Shown: positions 44,094 through 54,740 of the stretch, one piece after another
How the letters are laid out: the number at the start of each line of letters is the position of its first letter
How positions within the stretch are numbered: the stretch's first letter is position 1
Assembly (NCBI GenBank): GCA_947650365.1
Contig: OX393554.1
Span: forward strand, 36,179,137-36,243,136
Origin: Chamaelirium japonicum
Lineage: Eukaryota; Streptophyta; Magnoliopsida; Liliales; Melanthiaceae
Direction: 5' to 3'
DNA length: 64,000 bases
Program-made: the position numbers and the translations under genes
Notes under the pieces: model-generated
Databases searched by the model: none
What the model saw: only the letters and a program-made list of their open reading frames with translations
What the model was told of the DNA's origin: nothing

Positions 44094-44608
44094 ATTACAA
44101 TATACAATATGAAGATTCAAAATCAGTTAAAAATCTTATTTAGGCCTAGTGATTTGATAACAATTATTGTTTTTTAAATTTGAATTAGGTCCTAATAAAA
44201 GGGGGGGAGCCCAATAAGAACATGGTCCAAAACCTAAACCGATCATCCAATCCAATCCAAACCGACTTAAATTGGATTGGATTCCAATCTTAGTTCGGTT
44301 TGGATCGAATTGAAAATCTTCAAAACCGACCAAGTTTGGATCGGTTTGGATTTTGCTTAAATAGGCCGGCTTCGAACGGATGCACACCCACACCCCTATT
44401 CTACACACCTATCTTAGTTATCTAGAACATGGGGATTTTTCGGTTGCTATCCACACGGAGAAAGATATGGTCGATAATGACGGAAGGACAGACAAAGGAA
44501 ACAGCCACCCTCTTCACCCCCTACTTCATTGGGGTAACTAAAAGTTTTCGATCTGTTTTTAAGCCTCCGCCTCTCGCCCTTCATTCGCATCTACAGAAGA
44601 GAAGAGCA

Positions 44609-46153
44609 ATGGAGGCGTGGCTCCTCGTCCTCCTCTCCCTCGCCTGCTGCACCGCCCTAACACTCCTCCTCCGCCTCGCCTCCACCGCCGCCGGAGGTAA
44701 GAAGCGGAGGCTCCCGCCGGGCCCGCCAGCGCTTCCCGTGCTGGGCAACCTCTTCCTCCGGCGCTCCCTCCAGGACCTGGAGCCCCTCCTCCGGGAGTTT
44801 CACGCCAAGTACGGCCCCGTCATCACCCTCCGCATCGGCTCCCACCCTATGATCTTCATCTCCGACCGCGGCCTCGCCCACAAAGCCCTCGTCGAGCACG
44901 GCGCCGCCTTCTCCGACCGTCCCGTCCCCGCCCCAGCCACCCGCTTCTTCAACAGCAACCAGCACAACATCACCTCCGCCGCCTACGGCCCCCTCTGGCG
45001 CCTCCTCCGCCGCAACCTCATCTCCGAGATCCTCCACCCCTCCCGAGTCAAGCTCTACGGCGGCGGCCGCGAGTGGGTCCTCGGCATCCTCGACAACGAC
45101 CTCCGCTCCAAGGCCCGGTCGGGCGATGGGGTCATCGTGGCCATGGAGAGCTTCCAGTTCGCCATGTTCTGCCTTCTCGTCCTCATGTGCTTCGGTGAGA
45201 AGATCGACGAGACGGCCATCCGGGCGATCGAAGCCGCGCAGAGGAACGTCCTCCTCTTCTCCGGTAAGCTCAACGTCTTCAGCTTCGTTCCGAGAATCTC
45301 AAAATACGTGTTCCAGAAGAGGTGGAGGGCCGCAGTGGAGCTGCGGCGAAGGCAGCAGGAGCTGTTCGTCCCCTTGATCAGAGCTCGCGAGGAGCATAAG
45401 CGATCGCAGAAGCAGAGCGACGAAAGGTTCGTGTACTCGTACGTCGACTCCCTCCTCGACATCCAACTCCCCAACGAAGGGGGAAGACGGCTGACCGACG
45501 GCGAGATGGTGAGCCTCTGCTCGGAGTTCCTCAACGCCGGCACCGACACCACCTCGACGGCGCTGCAGTGGATCATGGCGAACCTGGTGAGGCACCGCGA
45601 CATACAGCGGAAGCTAGCGGAGGAGATCGAGGGGGTGGTCGGGAGGGAGGCGGAGGAGGTGAAGGAGGAGGACCTGCAGAAGATGCCGTATCTGAAGGCG
45701 GTGATCCTGGAAGGGCTGCGGCGGCACCCGCCGGGCCACTTCGTGCTGCCACACGCGGTGACGGAGGAGATCAGCATCGGAGGGTACGTGATACCCAAGA
45801 ACGCGACCGTCAATTTCATGGTGGCGGATATGAACTGGGACGACGGGGTGTGGGAGGAGCCGATGGAGTTCAGGCCGGAGCGGTTCCTCGCCGGAGGGGC
45901 GGGGGAGGGGGTGGACATCACGGGGAGCAGGGAGATCAAGATGATGCCGTTCGGGGTGGGGAGGAGGATCTGCCCGGGGATCGGGCTGGCAATGCTCCAC
46001 CTCGAGTACTTCGTGGCCAACCTGGTGCGGGCGTTCGAGTGGGAGGCGGCGGTTGGGGAGGAGGTGGACATGGCGGAGAAGGTGGAGTTCACCGTTGTGA
46101 TGAAGAATCCACTGCGAGTTCGAATCCTACCAAGGAGAAAACAATTGAACTGA
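44609..46153 (+). CDS. Cytochrome P450, CYP89A-like, copy 2
   Basis: Intact, intronless A-type P450 of 514 residues, paralogue of the gene at 6608-8161. The N-terminal anchor (1-24) is followed by RRLPPGPPALPV. The I-helix AGTDTT is at 310-315, EGLR at 368-371, PERF at 423-426, and heme loop FGVGRRICPG at 448-457 with Cys455. Three residues are missing after the hinge relative to copy 1. The first ~130 residues are only about 70% identical to copy 1 by eye, whereas the rest is about 94% identical. The frame is open for 60 codons upstream of this ATG, but that part has no counterpart in copy 1 and lacks anchor features, so 44609 is chosen. Expected to be an ER-bound monooxygenase; substrate unknown. 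The copy-1 TATAAT reads TTTTAAG here. Confidence 0.95.
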   Translation: MEAWLLVLLSLACCTALTLLLRLASTAAGGKKRRLPPGPPALPVLGNLFLRRSLQDLEPLLREFHAKYGPVITLRIGSHPMIFISDRGLAHKALVEHGAAFSDRPVPAPATRFFNSNQHNITSAAYGPLWRLLRRNLISEILHPSRVKLYGGGREWVLGILDNDLRSKARSGDGVIVAMESFQFAMFCLLVLMCFGEKIDETAIRAIEAAQRNVLLFSGKLNVFSFVPRISKYVFQKRWRAAVELRRRQQELFVPLIRAREEHKRSQKQSDERFVYSYVDSLLDIQLPNEGGRRLTDGEMVSLCSEFLNAGTDTTSTALQWIMANLVRHRDIQRKLAEEIEGVVGREAEEVKEEDLQKMPYLKAVILEGLRRHPPGHFVLPHAVTEEISIGGYVIPKNATVNFMVADMNWDDGVWEEPMEFRPERFLAGGAGEGVDITGSREIKMMPFGVGRRICPGIGLAMLHLEYFVANLVRAFEWEAAVGEEVDMAEKVEFTVVMKNPLRVRILPRRKQLN

Positions 46154-46733
46154 CGTACTGCTCTGACTATGGATGGGCTGTTGGGATTGATCTTCGATCT
46201 GTTTCTCTAGTTCCTATGTTTTCACTGTAGTAAAGAATAACAATTCGGTACCTAAGAAGAATGAGAGGAGTCAAGATTTACTTATTATAGGGTAAAATTA
46301 TAATATAATTATTTTGAAAGGAAAAAGATATGAGACATAAGCGATCCATCAAAATACGATGATCGATACTGGTTTGCGATTCCGTGAAGCCATGACGAGT
46401 GGTGGCGGAGGCTACACGGTTCTCACCGAAGACTTTGCATCCTCGAGAGTCTGTCACCGTCGGCAACTGAAAGAGGGCGTAATGAAAAAGTGCAATACGG
46501 TAGCAAGTGTAGTCCCCATTATGCCCTCGATTTTAGAATACGTGGTTGACCGCGATTGGGCCGTAAGCAAGTACAACAACACAATCTGATAGCAAAAATG
46601 CTCTTATCCAGAAGAGCTACTCTATCCATCTGAATGAAGGTCCTGGTTGGACTATACCCACTTAAAAGATACAGGGTCTATTACTCCATAGGCTATATTG
46701 TGGGGCCCACATTACCACTAAGGCATAATTTCA
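46154..46733. other. Downstream of CYP89A copy 2, no gene seen
   Basis: Presumed 3' UTR and intergenic DNA. A weak poly(A)-type AAAGAATAAC lies near 46233. Open frames are short and unrecognised. Confidence 0.5.
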
Positions 46734-46987
46734 GGATAAATTACACTTTGACCCCTTGGATTTTAGCTTAAAAACATTGAACCCCACTTAGTTTATTTTG
46801 TTCCAAATCTCACCCTAAAGTTTGAAATGTTAGCACAATACTTCCTTTGGTGAAATACTTAATTTCCTCATTTGGTAATTTTTATCTGATAAAAAATGAA
46901 TTGAATGGTGCAAAATGTAGTTTTTAAACTATAGGAAGGTCAATTGTTTTTTAATTAAACTTCAGGGGGTCAAAGTATAATTTATCC
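46734..46987. mobile_element. MITE copy with clean inverted ends
   Basis: Starts GGATAAATTACACTTTGACC and ends GGGTCAAAGTATAATTTATC C, near-perfect terminal inverted repeats of over 20 bp. 254 bp, non-coding. Best-defined member of the three-copy family. Confidence 0.88.
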
Positions 46988-47033
46988 ATTTTTTTAATCG
47001 GTTTATATTGTCTAATCATTGATAGCTACATCA

Positions 47034-47980
47034 GATTTTTTTTTTAAAAGGTAAAAATCGATTAATAAATGACGCCAAAGGAGAAATAGTAACAAACCAA
47101 AAGAAGAAGAAAAAAAAAAAAAGATCACGAAGGTAGTTAACCAACCGATGGTGCTACCTAAGGAATCTAATACCTGAAGACAAAATCCCAAGGATACCTC
47201 AGGCTAAAATAAAAGAGCAAGAAACAGGCTCCAAACAGCTACAAAGTAACTACTCAAAAGGAAATAACACCTCCCTTCCTCCAGGTAGCCATCTATGCTC
47301 CAGCTAGTTCCCACCCCAACTTGATCAATTCGAAGAAATAAAGAAACAAGAAGGGCTTGGGCCATCCAATAGCAAAGCTACATCATGCAGTCTTCATGTT
47401 TCTTGTGGTAGAGATGAGGAACAAGAAGGGCTTGGGCCCTCCTTGTTCGTATCCTCCACCTTCGTATTCTCCCAAGCTCCGGCTAGTCGTCCATGATTTC
47501 CAGAAAAGTCACAAAGCTTCCACAGATCCAAGCTCCGACAGGGCCAAGTGGTAGGCATGAGGAACTAGAAAGGCCATCGGCCTCCCAAATCCAGACATCA
47601 TCTGAAATCACATCTCCTCCTTACCACCAGACTCCATCAACACCCCAACAATACCAAGGCCCATCAAGACAAAGGAAAGGAGTGGAAAAGAAAAAGAGTT
47701 GGATCCCTCCATCATCAACGCTCCGAAATTGGACCTTGATGAGAAAAAGTAGAGGCACTCAATTCTATGGACAAAATCAGTTGTCCCGCAATTGGGAGTA
47801 CAAGTGTTTGTTCATGGGATAATTGGCTGGGAGGGGTGGGAAAGCAAAACGCAATACTTTTTCTTTTAGCCCTAAAGAGAAGGTTGGCTTCCTTGAGATC
47901 CAAATATTCAGGGGGGGGCAACTGGGACCTTTGTGGCTCCTATGTCAGGGACCTACCACCAATTATCCCTTTTTTTTATC
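47034..47980 (-). mobile_element. Probable LINE 3' tail, minus strand
   Basis: A T-run (poly(A) on the minus strand) followed by AAAAGGTAAAAATCGATTAA resembles, in reverse complement, the end of the plus-strand LINE tail at 49540-49594 (ATTTATTAGTTTTTTACCTC then poly(A)). AGGGCTTGGGCCCTCC at 47428 also recurs inverted at 49230. No coding domain was recognised. The right boundary is a guess. Confidence 0.5.
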
Positions 47981-48399
47981 AGTAAACACCTATACAATTC
48001 AATATTAGTAGCTATTTGAAGCCCAATTTGAAACTTGCGTTCCAGTTTGAATATTGGGATTTTTTCATAATAACATTTTAAAATTATAAAACTATTATAA
48101 AATTATATATATTGTTATAATTTTTATAATTTTGAAAGTGGCGCTCGACTGCCACTTGGCTAGTGATGTAGGCTCTGATCAGGTGCACTACAATCTTAAA
48201 CCCTTAGGGTTTCCCTTTGGTCAACAAACTAAGTTTTGATTATCAATATAGAATTGTATAGCTCAAAAAAGACAGTAAATAAAAGCTATTTTATGTAATT
48301 CTAGAGTTTTATGCATTCAACATAAGGCATGGACAAAGATCTAACATGATAAGATGCAATAATATCACGAAAACAAAATTTAGCACATATTAATATCAT
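47981..48399. other. AT-rich spacer, nothing recognised
   Basis: AT-rich sequence with a TATAAAATTATAA-type stretch near 48080. No genes or repeat ends were seen. Confidence 0.5.
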
Positions 48400-49594
48400 T
48401 TGCAGCAATAGATAGTAAGTTTAAAAGAGTGGCATGCATTCTTCTTGCACTCTTCTAGTTACTGCTGCAGTTTGGTTGGAGGGCCCAAGTCCGGTAGGTG
48501 CAGATTTTTGCTTCCGCTGTAGTCTTCTGTCGGGAATGCAGCATTGGTTTCAGGGGGGCTGGTTATGCCTCGCTGTAAGTCCCTTCTGGTGGCTGTCTTG
48601 TGTGTAGTAATTTGGTTCAGATGCAGCCCTATTGCTACTGGTGTTGGTGGATCAGATCTGAGGAGTTAGGTGGAGTAGAGTCTTTGGTGATTTTGGAGGG
48701 TTTAAGGCCTGGGTGTTCCTCATTCTGCTGATGCTGGGAGGAACCCGACATATCGGACCTGTGTTTTGGGATAGTGGATCAGCTGCTTCTAGTTCACCTT
48801 GGGGAAACTTACCATTGGGGAAACTTACCATGGGGAAACTTACCATTGGGGAAACCTTACCATGGGGAAATTTACCTTGGGGCTGTTGTGGGTGCAGATA
48901 GTGACTAATTTACGTCTGTAGAGATCTGTGGGACTCCTACTGTCATTGATTTGTAGCAGGGCCATCACTTAGCTGGACCTCGAGAATTGCTTGTGTTTTG
49001 CTGTAGGTTGGAGGGCCAAGTGTGGATGGTGCAGAATTGGTGTATGTTGCAGATTGTGATTGGACTGTAGTCTTCTGGATCTACAGTATTGGTGGAGCTG
49101 CTCTGACCAGTTGACCCTTGGGATTGGTGGGTCCAAGGTTTTCTTGATCCTCTTTTGCTGTTGCTGGGAGGAGCCGGACCTGTGGGAGATCTGGAGCCAT
49201 GCCTAATCGTTGAGGGAGATTGGAGGGCCCAAGCCCTTCTAGATCCTCGGTCGATTGCAGGGAGATTCTTAGGATGCTAAAGGAGAGACAGATCGTTTGA
49301 AGAAGATCTATGAGCGTTGGAGAGCCCTAGTCCCTATAGATCTTTTACTATTACAGGGGAGATATCTTTTTTCTCCTCTGCATGTTTGTGGTCTTGTGGT
49401 GTCATATTTGGGTTGTTTTTCGACTTTTTGGTTTAGAATCATGAGCCTTTGGTAGCTACCTTGTTGGTCTGCTTACTAAAGGGAGCTGAATTCTTGTGTT
49501 CTGCTTGCTCATTCTGAGTAAGCCGTGTGCTGTACTGTTCGACTTATTTAATTTATTAGTTTTTTACCTCTCAAAAAAAAAAAAAAAAAAGCTT
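48400..49594 (+). mobile_element. Probable LINE 3' tail, plus strand
   Basis: Ends in an 18-A run after TTTTTTACCTCTC, a typical plant LINE end. The body lacks domains and contains internal near-repeats (GTTGGAGGGCCCAAGT at 48474, GTTGGAGGGCCAAGTG at 49009). It probably corresponds to 3' untranslated sequence of the same family as 47034-47980 in the other direction. The 5' boundary is uncertain. Confidence 0.5.
48799..48882 (+). repeat. 15-17 bp minisatellite
   Basis: About five units of the type TTGGGGAAACTTACCA, some one or two bases shorter. Confidence 0.9.
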
Positions 49595-50299
49595 CTCTCG
49601 GCCTATCAAGAGAACGCTCTCCCCCCCCCCCCCCCCTATTTCACATACATTATAGTGCAAACCAAGTGGCACCTCACGCCCGGAGACGTAGGTCGTAAGA
49701 CCGAACTTCGATAACAACTCCTTGTGCCTTCTCTCTCTATCTACTCTCTAATCTCTCTAACTCTACAAATCATGCAATCCAATCAAAAATTATGGGGCGA
49801 GATCTCTGATCAAGACGACACAGAAATTTCCCCCACATGGGTCGCGTGGATTGGATCGAGAGAGAGAAAGTGGGCTACGACATATCCCTTGTGAAGCCCT
49901 ATTGGGCTTAAGATAAGACCAATGAGCTTGATTAAAGCCCAATATGTGCCATGTCATTAATTTTTAAGTTAATTATCATCTAACCATCAATTTTGAGACT
50001 TAAACTCATCCATCGGTACCATTCAAATACACGCATACACCTCCAGATTTTATTAATATAATACAGAAAACTTATACGAAAATTTTCGGATTCAATCCGA
50101 AAAGCCCTTGGATAAGATCAGGACATCCTCCATGAATTAGGCAAGAACACTACTAATAATAAGTGCAAAAAATAGGCCAAAAACATAGGTACTAGATCAA
50201 AAATGAAGTAAACGACTAAAAGTCCCAATGTGAAATTGTTCTTCATGCATAAAATAAAAACGACTGAAATATGAGTCTCTGGCATCGAATTGAGGATGT
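49595..50299. other. Spacer with C-run, nothing recognised
   Basis: A 17-C run at about 49620 and a CT-rich stretch follow the LINE tail. The rest is AT-rich without identifiable genes. Confidence 0.5.
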
Positions 50300-50790
50300 G
50301 GCGATGATCTGATGGTGCCGATCATGCTGCATCAGCTAGTCGGCGCTGAAAGCGATCGCCTCATTGATTGTATTTTTTTTCTTCTGAATTCTCGAGGAAC
50401 AATGTATCCCGGTAACAGGATTTCATCAATGACACTAATCGGTTTTAAGCCAACCAACAAATATGTGACATTTTCTTTTTTATTTTATTTTTTTATGAAA
50501 ATCCTATAACCGGAATACATGGTTCATTTGACACTGAACTCAGTATTCAGTTAACACTAAACATCCGGAATTTAGTTCGCACTAAACCTGGTAACATGGA
50601 TTCCGTGGTATATATGTTTTTTTTTTACGAAAACTCTATAATCAGAATACAATGTTCATTTGACACTGAACTAGACCGATTAGTGGTTGATCAACACTAT
50701 ATCCAGAATGTAGTGTTCCTCGAGAATCCTAAAAAAATAAAAATTGTACATTCGACATGGTGGTGCGTTTTTCCACGCTGACCATTTACG
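50300..50790. repeat. Inverted-repeat (MITE-like) sequence
   Basis: GAATTCTCGAGGAACAATGT at 50384 is repeated in inverted orientation at 50703-50730 (ACACTATATCCAGAATGTAG then TGTTCCTCGAGAATCC). Between them ACATGGTTCATTTGACACTG and CAATGTTCATTTGACACTGA recur as direct near-repeats. Ends and target duplication could not be fixed. Confidence 0.5.
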
Positions 50791-50999
50791 TGACAATCAG
50801 AGCATCAGTATTGAATTTGCAAAAGTTATAATAATTTTATAATATTATTTTTTTTAAAAAAATTTGTGAATATTTGAAGCAATTTATTCTAGGGCCAAAA
50901 GAAAAGGGCCCTCAGAAGCTGCCTTCTGGGTATGTGCATAAGAAGCCCCAAATACTCTTGCAATAGGGTTTGACTAAGGGTACGTAGTTGCTAAACTAT

Positions 51000-51010
51000 G
51001 CACACTATTT
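51000..51010. repeat. Target-site duplication of the full-length LINE (left)
   Basis: GCACACTATTT, identical to 56667-56677. The last T residues merge with the LINE poly(T), so the exact end is uncertain by a few bases. Confidence 0.85.
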
Positions 51011-51076
51011 TTTTTTTTGAGAACCCCTCCTGGTGGAGGGAGGGTTTGGCAGGACCCCAACCAGAATCAATTAAAC

Positions 51077-54000
51077 TCAAGGCAGAAGTTTGCTACAAAA
51101 CAAGGATGCTTCCTCCCCTAGCTTATCGCGCCAAGGAATAATCCAAGTCCTGAAAAGAGAAAGAACTGACTGCTGTAGTTTGTCCTGGCCGGCCGAAGTA
51201 GCATTGAAGATTCGATTATTCCTCTCTAGCCAAATCACCCACACGATCGCCATGACCAACGCATCCCACGGTTTCCTGATCCCCGGCGGGACTCTCCTCC
51301 TTCTCCAGGAGCTCCAAAGGTCTTTCAGGGAACGCGGGTGCGAGGGTATATCAGCCATTCCTTCGAAATGGTCCCACAGCTGCCGAGCGAAGGAGCACCC
51401 AAGTAACAGATGCGATGAGGTCTCCTCCTCCAAGTTGCAGAAAGTACAGAGAGCGTCCGAAGCTTGGGGATGATTCCTCCGCACCAAGTTAGCCTTAATA
51501 AGAATTTTGTTCCTCGAGGCCATTAGGGAGAAAATTTGAACCTTTGAAGGCGCCTTCGTTCTCCAAATGGCCCTAGACGGCCTGTGACTTTGCACTCGAG
51601 GTAGAAGATGCTCGTAAAAGGATCTCACGGTGAAAAGTCCGGAGGAGGAGCAGTTCCACCGAACCGTATCCCGCTCGGTTCTGAAAGAGGCCGCCTGCAG
51701 AATGACATAAAGATCCTGCAGCTCCCGCCGACCGACCCGATCTAACAGAGCCCGGAGTTTAATTTTCCAACTGATTGAACCCAGCCTCCGACTTGCCTGG
51801 GATCGGACCGAAGCTCCCTTGTTTAGAGCCAAAGAAAAAAGAGATGGAAATAGGTGCTCCAAAGGCCTATTACCGAGCCAAGTGTCACGCCAGAATCTGA
51901 TGTCCCTCCCATCACCTAAGGAGAGAGTGGTCGCATCCCTGTAGAGGTCCTTGACCTTTAGGACTCCTCTCCAAAAATATGAAATTTTACCAGAGACTCT
52001 ACTTCGCGCGTGTAGAGGGGAAAATCTCCTGAAATATCGAGACAGAATAACCTCCCGCCAGGAGCCATCCGAACCTCGCTGCAAACGCCACCACTATTTC
52101 CCCAGCATCGAGATGTTGAACCGGCGCAGGTCAAGAACTCCCAAGCCTCCCAGCTTCTTTGGGAGACAGACCTGGTCCCAACACATCAGGTTGTACCCCC
52201 CTATAGAAGAACCTACACCATACCACAAGAACGAGCGTCGGATTTTGTCTATCCTATCAATCACCCAGGTTGGCAGAAAATAGAAGGACAGGTAGTAAGA
52301 TGGGATCGACGAGAGAACCGAGTTCACCAGAACTAGTCGACCACCTGAAGACAAAAATCTACCCTTCCAACCCTCCAATCGCATTTCTATCTTCAGAATC
52401 AGCTGCTCCCAATCCTCCCGCCTGAGTGCCTTATCGCTGATAGGTAGACCCAAATACTTCATCGGCAAGGTGCCTTCTCTACAATTCAATAATCAGGCTA
52501 GACCGCCTCCAGCTTCCCCTGAGCCGATGTAATACAAACTACACTTCTGGAAGTTGATCTTCAATCCTGAAGTCAGTTCCAGGCCGTAAAGGAGGATCTT
52601 CAACGAGACCATCTGGAAGGGACACGCACTGGCGAAGAGTAACGAATCATCTGCGTAATGCAAATTTGAAGTTGTCCAACCATGCTCGCCCACTCCCTTC
52701 ACCAGACCTTCAGAGTTCGCCTTGCGAACTGCAGCATCGAAGGCGTCGACCACCAAGATAATCAGATAAGGGGATAGTGGGCACCCTTGCTTCAGACCTT
52801 TGTACACCTTGAAATCACGGCCCTGCTCCCCATTGATAAGGCATGAGAGCTTAGAGGAGACCAAGATCTCTCTGATCCAGGACACCCACTTAGCAGAAAA
52901 ACCCTTGGCTTCCAGAAGCCTAAGAAGGAAGTCCCACCGAATCTGATCGAAGGCTCGCTCGAAATCGATCTTCAGCAGTACCCCTTCCTCTCCAGATTCC
53001 CGCAGGTGGAAGATAGTCTCGTGGGCGGCCGCTACACTATCAAGGATCAGGCGCCCTTTAATGAAGGCCGTCTGTGAGGGGTAGACCAGTAGCGAGATGT
53101 TGTCGGCCAGCCTATTAGCTAGTATCTTCGCAACGATCTTGTAGAGGCAGTTCGACAAAGAGATCGGTCTGAAGTCTCGAATGGTCTCTGCAGCAGATTT
53201 CTTAGGAAGGAGGATAATCCAAGAGCGGTTAAGGTAATGAAGACGCACCTTGCCCGAGAAGAAATCACTCCAAAAACGGCATAGGTCACACTTCAAGATA
53301 TCCCAATACTTCTGGTAGAACGCCATAGGAAATCCATCTGGTCCCGGCGCACCATCGCCCTTGGACTGGAAAACTGCTCTGCGAAAGTCCTCTACAGTAA
53401 ACTCCGAGTCAAAAATCTCGTCTTCCGGTAGCCTCCGGAAATCAACGCCGGCCTAGTCAAAAGAAACTCCAGTCGATACACCTTCCTCCCGGAAAGCGCT
53501 CTTGAAGAAAGAGGTAGTCGCATCCAGGATATCAGAAGTCGATGTCAGCGATTGCTCCTCGTGCCACAGCGTGGTCAGGAAATTCCTCCTCCTCCTCGCA
53601 TTAGCCACTCTATGAAAATAAGAGGTATTGGCATCTCCCTGTTTGAGCCACTGTTCCTTCGAACGTTGCCGCCACATCACTTCCTCTCTCCGCAGAAGGA
53701 TTACGAGGCTCTCATTCAGCTCTATCAACCTCTCCTTCTCCCTATCCGATAGATTTGAGGATTCCCCCTTCACTTCAAGAGATTGAATTTCTGACAGAAC
53801 AGAAGCTTTGTGCCGCAAAACATTGCCAAAATGCTCCCTGCTCCAGCAAATAAGCTTCCTCTTAACAAACCTGAGCTTGCTAGTCATATTCAGCGCCGAG
53901 TTCTCATGACCGCCAGCTTCCGCCCACCACCCGGCCAACCTCTCCTTGAAGCCTTCCTCCGAGGACCACATCAACTCGAATCTAAAAGGGGGGCAGACAG

Positions 54001-54715
54001 GAGAGATAGACTCAGTGGAGAGGAGAATCGGAGCATGGTCTGACACACAAGAAGCCAGTCTTGTCTGGATCGAGCCCGGAAATTTTGAGTCCCAATCAAC
54101 CGAGATCAGGAATCGGTCAAGCCTGGCCAGAATTGGATCTTCCCTTTTGTTGCTCCACGTGAACGTACGCCCAGACAGAGGGAGATCAATAAGCTCCTAC
54201 TGACGAATAAAAAGAGAAAAGACACTCATAGCCGAAACATCCCCTTCGCTACGTAGCCTCTCGTCCGACCCTCTCGTCACATTGAAGTCTCCAGCAATTA
54301 CCCAAGGCCCAGTGAAATTCACCCTGAGCAAGGATAGCTCCGTCCAGAAATCATCCCCTCTGCTATGATATGTCGGGCCGTAAACGGAAGAAAGCATCCA
54401 TTCCTCCCCGTCCAATCTATTCTGGAAGATAAGGGAGAGGGAGAAAACTCCAACATTCGTACTCCTCAGCAGAAGCAGGTCATCATTGTACCCCACCAGA
54501 ATACCACCTGACGCTCCTGTAGAGTCCTTCGCTTCCCACTTCGCAATCTTCCTAGTGCTGAGGGAACGGAAGAAGTGGCTCGTCGGATTCTCCCGCTTAG
54601 ACTCCTGAATACAGATGATGTCTACATTATGGATGGAGGCAAAGGAACTGGCGGCCCTTCTCTTCTCCGACTTACCTAATCCTCTAACGTTCCAAGATAG
54701 AATCTTCATAAGCAC
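51077..54715 (-). pseudogene. LINE ORF2 (endonuclease, reverse transcriptase, zinc ribbon)
   Basis: One reading frame of 1213 codons starting MLMKILSWNVRGLGKSEKRR. The AP-type endonuclease covers about residues 3-230 (IICIQESK, YGPTYHSRGDDFW, WVIAGDFNV, SDHAPILL). Reverse transcriptase follows (PKKSAAETIRDFRPISLSNC, AFIKGRLILDS, LKIDFERAFDQIRWDFL, LKQGCPLSPYL, and the catalytic YADD at 52646-52657). Near the end is a zinc ribbon (PSKVQIFSLMASRNKILIKA, CTFCNLEEETSSHLLLGC). It would nick DNA and reverse-transcribe its own RNA. Four in-frame stops (54197 TAG, 53453 TAG, 52493 TGA, 52094 TAG) and no frameshift; each can be explained by a C-to-T change on one strand. The third stands where CGA (Arg) fits and the fourth where TGG (Trp of LLGKWWWR) is usual. 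Confidence 0.9.
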
Positions 54716-54740
54716 AAAGAAACACCTCCGGACCCACTCC

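Larger units (their letters stand above)
42897..44398. mobile_element. Outer hAT-like element hosting two others
   Basis: Starts TAGGGTTGTGCAGG and ends TGCACACCCACACCCCTA, with an 8-bp duplication TTTTACAC (42889-42896) and TTCTACAC (44399-44406). The interior on both sides is AAACCGACC/GGTCGGTTT-type sequence. Opened by the hAT at 43128-44093. It ends about 200 bp before the CYP89A copy 2 ATG. Confidence 0.8.

Noticed and set aside
44429-44608. In-frame N-terminal extension of CYP89A copy 2 (60 codons starting MGIFRLL)
   Set aside because: Copy 1 has no counterpart, the extension is not signal-like, and the membrane anchor that normally starts a P450 begins at 44609.
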